Of a stretch of DNA of 38,988 bases, positions 34,328-38,988 are shown in pieces; positions within the stretch are counted from its first letter, which is position 1; every line of letters starts with the position of its first letter. The stretch spans positions 1 through 38,988 of the forward strand of contig JAUQQL010000011.1 in the NCBI GenBank assembly GCA_030578315.1, in the 5' to 3' direction. A program made the position numbers and the translations under genes. Source of the DNA: Thermodesulfobacteriota bacterium (GTDB taxonomy: Bacteria > Desulfobacterota > Thermodesulfobacteria > Thermodesulfobacteriales > Thermodesulfobacteriaceae). The notes under the pieces were generated by a model that worked only from the letters and a program-made list of their open reading frames with translations, was not told where the DNA came from and searched no databases.

Positions 34328-35164
34328 ATGTATTTTCTTTGTACTTTGGAGGTTCCTAAAGAGCTTGAAGAAGAAATTTTATTACTTTTTTGTGAGAATA
34401 TTCCTAGAGGATGGGAATGGGAAGAAAAAGAAAAATCTATTTATTTTCGCCTTTATTTAAAAAAAGAAGAACTTGAAAATTTAAAAAGTTTTATAGTAAA
34501 ATATCCCATCTCTAATTTAAAAATTAGTAAATTAGAAGATAAGAATTGGTCAAGTTACTGGAAGGAGTATTTTAAGCCTTTAGAGGTTGGTAAGAAACTT
34601 GTTATATTACCTCCTTGGGAAAAAACTTTTTTTCAGGAAAAAATTTTAATTTACATAGAACCTGCTCAAGCTTTTGGCACCGGATATCATCCTACTACGC
34701 AACTTATGCTTGAAAGTATAGAATTATTTTTTGAAAAACTTATTGAAGATCGATTTTTAGAAGTACTTGATTTTGGATGTGGAACTGGTATTTTAGGAAT
34801 TGCTTGTATTAAGTTATATAAAGATCTTAAACTTTATGCTGTAGACATAGATGAACTTGCTTTGGAAGCTACTTTAAAAAATGCTAAATTAAACGGAGTA
34901 GAAGATAAATTTGTAGTTTTAAGGACTTTGCCCTTGGACAAAAAATTTGACTTAATTTTAGCTAATTTAAGTTTTAAGGAATTAAAAAAAGAAGCTTTAA
35001 ATCTTTGTAAAGTTTCTAAAAAGGGAATAACTAAACTTTTTCTTTCTGGGATACTGATTGAAGATGTTGGGGAGATAAAAAATTTATACGAAAGTTTGGG
35101 GTTTATTTGTGAAATGGTAAGAGAAAAAGAAGAATGGACCGTTTTAGAGTTTTTTTATGCTTAA
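34328..35164 (+). CDS. prmA: Ribosomal protein L11 methyltransferase PrmA
   Basis: A 278-residue SAM methyltransferase. The N-terminal L11-recognition domain is followed by PAQAFGTGYHPTTQLML, a strong PrmA signature. The SAM loop is LDFGCGTGILGIA, AVDIDELAL marks the acidic residue, and ILANLSF is the active-site loop (usually NIL). It methylates ribosomal protein L11. The end overlaps the fixA start by 8 bp. Confidence 0.93.
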   Translation: MYFLCTLEVPKELEEEILLLFCENIPRGWEWEEKEKSIYFRLYLKKEELENLKSFIVKYPISNLKISKLEDKNWSSYWKEYFKPLEVGKKLVILPPWEKTFFQEKILIYIEPAQAFGTGYHPTTQLMLESIELFFEKLIEDRFLEVLDFGCGTGILGIACIKLYKDLKLYAVDIDELALEATLKNAKLNGVEDKFVVLRTLPLDKKFDLILANLSFKELKKEALNLCKVSKKGITKLFLSGILIEDVGEIKNLYESLGFICEMVREKEEWTVLEFFYA

Positions 35165-35972
35165 TCTTCTGGTTTCTATAAAGCAAGTTCCTGATACTAC
35201 TAATATAAGAATAAATCCTGAAACTGGAACTTTAGTAAGGGAAGGGGTACCTTCTATAATTAATCCTTATGATATCTATGCTCTAAGTTTAGCTAATTTT
35301 TTAAAGTTAAAATATGGAGGTAAAATTACAGTTATTACTATGGGGCCATTTCAAGCAATTTCAGCTTTAAAAGAAGCAGCTGAATTTTTTGTAGATAAAC
35401 TTATTTTACTTTGTGACAGAAAATTTGCAGGAGCTGACACTTTAGCTACAAGTTATACTCTGGCTACCACCATAAAATACTTGGAGAGTATTGAAAGACC
35501 TTTTGACCTTTATCTTTTTGGAAAACAAGCCATAGATGGAGATACTGCTCAAGTTGGTCCAGGTGTTGCAACTCGTTTAGGGGTTCCAGTAATTAGCTAT
35601 GTGGTTAAAGTTGAAAAACTTGATTTAGAAAAAAGAGAAATTGTAGTTTACAGAAAAATAGAAGAAGGTATAGAGATAATCCAGGCTAAAATGCCAGTTC
35701 TTTTAACCTGTGAAAAAGAAGTAGTTCCTATCCCTTTTTCACCAGTTACGGAAATAATAAAAGCAGCTAAAATAGAACCAGAAGTTTTTACTTTTAAAGA
35801 ACCTGTAAAATTTGAACCAGAGAGAATAGGACTTAAGGGTTCTCCTACCAGAGTTTATAGAGTTTTTACTCCCGAACTTAAAACTCGTCAAGGAATTTTA
35901 ATTTCAGAAAAAGATTTGGAAAAAGCTTTAGACTTGATTTTATCAAAGCTTAAAGAAAAAGGAATTTTATGA
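35157..35972 (+). CDS. fixA: Electron transfer flavoprotein beta subunit FixA
   Basis: A 271-residue ETF beta subunit with SIKQVPDTTNIRINPETGTL at the N-terminus and GKQAIDGDTAQVGPGVA in the AMP/FAD-binding region. The length and the VSIKQVPDTTxI opening match the Fix/EtfB group. With FixB it forms a flavin heterodimer. Together with FixC and FixX, encoded directly downstream, it would form the FixABCX complex known to couple NADH oxidation to quinone and ferredoxin/flavodoxin by flavin-based bifurcation. The ATG overlaps prmA; the end overlaps fixB (ATGA). Confidence 0.93.
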   Translation: MLNLLVSIKQVPDTTNIRINPETGTLVREGVPSIINPYDIYALSLANFLKLKYGGKITVITMGPFQAISALKEAAEFFVDKLILLCDRKFAGADTLATSYTLATTIKYLESIERPFDLYLFGKQAIDGDTAQVGPGVATRLGVPVISYVVKVEKLDLEKREIVVYRKIEEGIEIIQAKMPVLLTCEKEVVPIPFSPVTEIIKAAKIEPEVFTFKEPVKFEPERIGLKGSPTRVYRVFTPELKTRQGILISEKDLEKALDLILSKLKEKGIL

Positions 35973-36976
35973 GAAAAGAAAAGGCAGAAGTTTGGGTTTT
36001 TATAGAACAGAAAGAGGGGCAAATTAAACCTGTTTCCTTTGAACTTTTAGGAGTAGGTAAAAAACTGACAGTTGACCTGGAAACAAAACTTTGTGGGGTG
36101 TTGATAGGATTTAAAGTAAAAAATTTAGTTTCTGAAGTTTTTTCTTATGGAGCAGAAAAAGTTTACTTAGTAGAACATCCAGTTTTAAGGTACTACAGAC
36201 ACGAACCTTTTAGAGATACTGTAGTTTATCTAGCTCGCAAGTATAAACCAGATATATTTTTGATTCCTGCTACCTCTTTAGGAAGAGACTTGGCAGGGGG
36301 AGTAGCTACTAGTTTAGAAACTGGGCTTACCGCAGATGTAACCGAATTGTCTATAGATAAAGAAAAAAAACTTCTTTTAATGACTCGTCCAGCTTACGGA
36401 GGAAACATTATGGCAACCATTATCTGTCCTGAACATCGTCCTCAAATGAGTACAGTAAGACCGAGAGTTTTCCCTATACCTGAAAGAAAATTTCCAACCA
36501 AAGGCGAACTTGTAGAAGAAAAAATAGAACTAAAAGAAGAAGTTTATTCAGTAAAAAGAATAGGATTTATTCCTAAAGAAAAAATAATAAACTTAGAATA
36601 TGCAGAGGTAGTTGTAGCAGGAGGAAAAGGTATAGGAGGTAAAGAAGGATTCTCTCTTTTGGGGGAATTAGCTAGACTTCTTAATGGAGAAGTAGGAGCA
36701 ACAAGATTAGCTGTTTCCGCAGGGTGGATTTCTTATGAACATCAGGTAGGACAAACTGGTAAAACTGTTAGGCCTAAGGTTTATTTTGCTTTTGGAATTT
36801 CTGGCAAGATTCAACATCGAGTGGGGATGCAAAATTCAGATTTCATTATCGCCGTAAATAAAGACCGCTTAGCTGAAATTTTTCATATTGCGGATTTAGG
36901 AATAGTAGGAGACTGGAAAGTGTTTTGCTTAGCTCTTATAGAGCGATTAAAGAGGGAGAAAAAAATTGAAAAGTAG
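35969..36976 (+). CDS. fixB: Electron transfer flavoprotein alpha subunit FixB
   Basis: A 335-residue ETF alpha subunit. The N-terminal domain has VWVFIEQKEGQIKPVSFELLG and the middle LIPATSLGRDLAGGVA. The C-terminal FAD domain has VVAGGKGIGG, GATRLAVSAGWI, QVGQTGKTVRPKVYFAFGIS and the FAD-contacting SGKIQHRVGM. All are complete. It overlaps fixA by 4 bp and fixC by 11 bp, so translation is likely coupled through the cluster. Confidence 0.94.
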   Translation: MRKEKAEVWVFIEQKEGQIKPVSFELLGVGKKLTVDLETKLCGVLIGFKVKNLVSEVFSYGAEKVYLVEHPVLRYYRHEPFRDTVVYLARKYKPDIFLIPATSLGRDLAGGVATSLETGLTADVTELSIDKEKKLLLMTRPAYGGNIMATIICPEHRPQMSTVRPRVFPIPERKFPTKGELVEEKIELKEEVYSVKRIGFIPKEKIINLEYAEVVVAGGKGIGGKEGFSLLGELARLLNGEVGATRLAVSAGWISYEHQVGQTGKTVRPKVYFAFGISGKIQHRVGMQNSDFIIAVNKDRLAEIFHIADLGIVGDWKVFCLALIERLKREKKIEK

Positions 36977-38291
36977 TTTAAACTACGAAGTAGTAGTAAT
37001 AGGTGGAGGTCCTGCAGGTCTTTCAGCAACTATTAAACTAGCAGAAAAGGGTGTAAAAACACTTTTAATTGAAAGAGGTCGATTTTGTGGAGCTAAAAAT
37101 GTTTTTGGAGGTGTAATTTATACTTCTGCAGTTAAAGAATTAGTTTCCAATTTCCCAGAAGTAGAACCTTTTCCTTGTGAAAGAGCCATTACTGAAGAAG
37201 GTTTTTTTTTGGTTTCAGAGACAACACTTTCAAAAATCACCTTGATTAAAAAAGAAAAAATTCCTCAAAGTTTTTCGGCTTTGAGAACAAAGTTTGACTA
37301 TTGGTTAAGTGAGGTAGCTTTAAAAAAAGGTGCTGATATAGCAGTAAAAACAAAAGTAATAGACCTTATCAAAAACAATAAAGGAGAAGTAAAAGGAGTA
37401 GTGGTTGAGCGTCCAGAAAGTTGGGAAAATAGTAAACCTGCTAAAATTTCAGCCAATTTAGTAATAATTGCTGAAGGAGTAAACCGAATTTTAACCCAAA
37501 AAGCTGGTCTCTTAAAAAGAGACTGGAGTCCGGAGGAAGTGGTTCTCTCAGTAAAAGAAATTATTCAACTTCCTAAAGCTGAACTTGAAGCACGCTTAGG
37601 ACTAAAAGAAGAAGAGGGTCTGGCAGTAGAATTAATAGGAGATATAACTTCAGGACTTCCGGGAATGGGTTTTTTATATACCAATCAAAATAGTTTATCC
37701 TTTGGTATAGGTATTTTTCTAAAAAGTTTAGTAGAAAATAAAATAAAACCTTACAATTTGTTAGAAAAAGCTAAGACTCATCCTTATTTAAAAGAGCTTT
37801 TTCAAGGAGGGGAAATTTTAGAGTACTCAGCTCATCTTATTCCTGAGTGGGGCTTAGAAAAATTACCCAAACTTTATGGAAAAGGAGTTCTAACGGCAGG
37901 AGACGCTGTAGGATTAGTAAATCCCTTTTTTAGAGAAGGAGCTAATTTAGCTATTTACTCTGGTATTTATGCTGCAGAAACTGCTTATTATGCTTTAGAA
38001 AAGGGAGATTTTTCGGAAAAAACTTTGTCTCTTTACGAAGAAAAAATAAAGTCAAGCTATTTTTATAAGGACTTTTTACTTTTTAAAGATATTAAAAAGA
38101 ACCTTTTAGTTTCCTCTAAATGGTATAACTTTTATCCTCAATTTTTAAATTTTGTTTTGGAAAGTTATTTTTCTTCAAGAGGAAAAGAAAAAAAAGAAAT
38201 TTTAAAAGAAATTTTAAAAGAACTTAAGAAAAAAAGGGGCAGACTAAAAGTGTTAAAAGATTTATGGAATATTTTTAAAATTTTTAGGTAA
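36966..38291 (+). CDS. fixC: FixC flavoprotein (ETF:quinone oxidoreductase-like)
   Basis: A 441-residue FAD-dependent oxidoreductase. It has the dinucleotide motif VVIGGGPAGLSAT (about 9-21), LLIERGRFCGAKNVFGG, a middle ETF-QO-like domain, and the second FAD motif GVLTAGDAVGLVNPFFREGANLA in two parts. It accepts electrons from FixAB and passes them with FixX to quinone. The iron-sulfur domain fused in eukaryotic ETF-QO is here a separate gene (fixX). The start is a TTG at 36966 behind GAGGGAG and inside the fixB end. Confidence 0.92.
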   Translation: MKSSLNYEVVVIGGGPAGLSATIKLAEKGVKTLLIERGRFCGAKNVFGGVIYTSAVKELVSNFPEVEPFPCERAITEEGFFLVSETTLSKITLIKKEKIPQSFSALRTKFDYWLSEVALKKGADIAVKTKVIDLIKNNKGEVKGVVVERPESWENSKPAKISANLVIIAEGVNRILTQKAGLLKRDWSPEEVVLSVKEIIQLPKAELEARLGLKEEEGLAVELIGDITSGLPGMGFLYTNQNSLSFGIGIFLKSLVENKIKPYNLLEKAKTHPYLKELFQGGEILEYSAHLIPEWGLEKLPKLYGKGVLTAGDAVGLVNPFFREGANLAIYSGIYAAETAYYALEKGDFSEKTLSLYEEKIKSSYFYKDFLLFKDIKKNLLVSSKWYNFYPQFLNFVLESYFSSRGKEKKEILKEILKELKKKRGRLKVLKDLWNIFKIFR

Positions 38292-38316
38292 AATTTTTTA
38301 ACAAATTTTTTCTCAT

Positions 38317-38601
38317 ATGAAAAAAAGTATAGAGGATAAAATTTTTACCCTAAAGTTTTATGTAGATGAAGAAAACTCGCATCTAAAAATAAAAGATTCA
38401 AAAATTTGTCTTAGAAAGTGTAAAGAAAAATTTTGTCTTTATTTTTGTCCAGCAGGGGTTTATAAATTAGAAGATGAAAAAATTTTAGTTAACTATCAGG
38501 CTTGTTTAGAATGTGGTTCTTGTCGAAAGGGGTGTCCTTTTGGAAATATTGAGTGGAGTTATCCTAAAAGTGGATACGGAGTGTGTTACAAGTTTGGATA
38601 A
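38317..38601 (+). CDS. fixX: FixX ferredoxin-like protein
   Basis: A 94-residue ferredoxin-like protein. Cys63, Cys66, Cys69 and Cys73 form a CxxCxxCxxxCP iron-sulfur motif (CLECGSCRKGCP). A preceding group of cysteines (31, 35, 40, 44) includes a CPA element common in FixX. The tail SYPKSGYGVCYKFG is the usual C-terminal signature. It is the iron-sulfur partner of FixC. It lies 25 bp after fixC with no clear ribosome-binding site, and ends the gene run. Confidence 0.92.
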   Translation: MKKSIEDKIFTLKFYVDEENSHLKIKDSKICLRKCKEKFCLYFCPAGVYKLEDEKILVNYQACLECGSCRKGCPFGNIEWSYPKSGYGVCYKFG

Positions 38602-38701
38602 CTATAAAAATACTTGAAGTAAGAACCTTTATTTAAAAAGTTTAAACAAATTCGTTCAACAGGTCCAATTTTGAAAAAACTTAAAAATAGCTAAAATTCT
38701 C

Positions 38702-38730
38702 TTGAGTATTTTAAAAACTAAAAATAAAAT
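38702..38730 (+). promoter_or_regulatory. Putative sigma-70 promoter of glnA
   Basis: TTGAGT (38702-38707), a 17-bp spacer, and TAAAAT (38725-38730). The transcription start would be near 38737, leaving a leader of about 40 nt with GGAGGGG before the glnA ATG. It lies in the 177-bp gap after fixX, in which I see no convincing terminator hairpin. Confidence 0.55.
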
Positions 38731-38778
38731 AGGTTTTTAAAAAACTGAATAAAAATTAAGAGCAGGAGGGGATAAATT

Positions 38779-38988
38779 ATGAAGGAAAAACCTCGCGATG
38801 TTAAAGATGTAATGGAATTAGTTCAAAAATATAATGTTAGATTTGTGAGACTTTGGTTTACGGATATTCTTGGACAGTTAAAAAGTTTTGCTATACATGT
38901 AGATGAGCTTGAGACTGCTTTTTCGGAAGGGATGGGTTTTGATGGTTCATCTATTAAAGGTTTTGCTAGAATTGATGAATCGGACATG
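38779..38988 (+). CDS. glnA: Glutamine synthetase type I, 5' part (runs off the window)
   Basis: The first 70 codons of a glutamine synthetase, truncated by the window end. The translation contains RLWFTDILGQLKSFAI, EGMGFDGSSIKGF and ARIDESDM, the conserved N-terminal beta-grasp part of GlnA type I, which contributes to the active site between subunits. The ATG at 38779 is behind a strong AGGAGGGG site. It makes glutamine from glutamate, ammonia and ATP. Confidence 0.95.
   Translation, partial: MKEKPRDVKDVMELVQKYNVRFVRLWFTDILGQLKSFAIHVDELETAFSEGMGFDGSSIKGFARIDESDM

Overview
The window is a gene-dense, visibly AT-rich stretch of a diderm-type bacterial chromosome. Its content points to an anaerobic, probably thermophilic sulfur- or nitrogen-respiring bacterium, and a Thermodesulfobacterium-like member of the Thermodesulfobacteriota is my best guess. 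The grounds are a compact dcw cluster, a MurE with the DNPR motif of meso-diaminopimelate-type enzymes, a hydroxylamine-oxidoreductase-like octaheme cytochrome, a FixABCX electron-transfer flavoprotein complex, a heterodimeric PyrD/PyrK, and frequent TTG/GTG starts. The taxonomic guess is inference; there is no rRNA gene to settle it.

Layout. 1-3956 (+): cinA, thpR and a tandem pair of D-2-hydroxyacid dehydrogenase paralogues, the second lacking the catalytic His. 3953-20420 (-): one long cell-wall/division operon in the order mraZ-rsmH-ftsL-[ftsI remnant]-murE-murF-mraY-murD-murG-murC-murB-ftsQ-ftsA-ftsZ, followed by a ParB-like nuclease-domain gene and a Memo-family gene. It starts from a promoter carrying four 10-bp-spaced AGTGG/T repeats that look like an MraZ operator. 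20460-21350: a decayed zone with a relic of an RND efflux pump. 21407-22905 (+): a Wzm/Wzt polysaccharide ABC exporter. 22961-30032 (-): Lon-like protease, octaheme cytochrome, YkgJ-type cysteine-cluster protein, pyrK, pyrD and hslO. 30202-38601 (+): M24 peptidase, yicC, ubiA-type prenyltransferase, soj/parA, a small SprA-type metalloprotease, prmA and fixABCX, closely packed. 38779-end (+): 5' part of glnA behind its own good promoter.

How the genes work together. The dcw operon supplies the whole cytoplasmic route from UDP-MurNAc to lipid II (MurB, C, D, E, F, MraY, MurG) and the divisome core (FtsZ, A, Q, L). The septal synthase is what is missing. There is no ftsW where it is normally found (murD and murG overlap directly), and the gene in the ftsI slot keeps recognisable N-terminal and scaffold pieces of a class B PBP but has lost the SxxK, SxN and KTG transpeptidase core. 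This paired loss inside an otherwise intact cluster is the most interesting observation here. FixABCX, the UbiA prenyltransferase and the octaheme cytochrome suggest quinone-linked anaerobic respiration with electron bifurcation or confurcation, but the partners lie outside the window.
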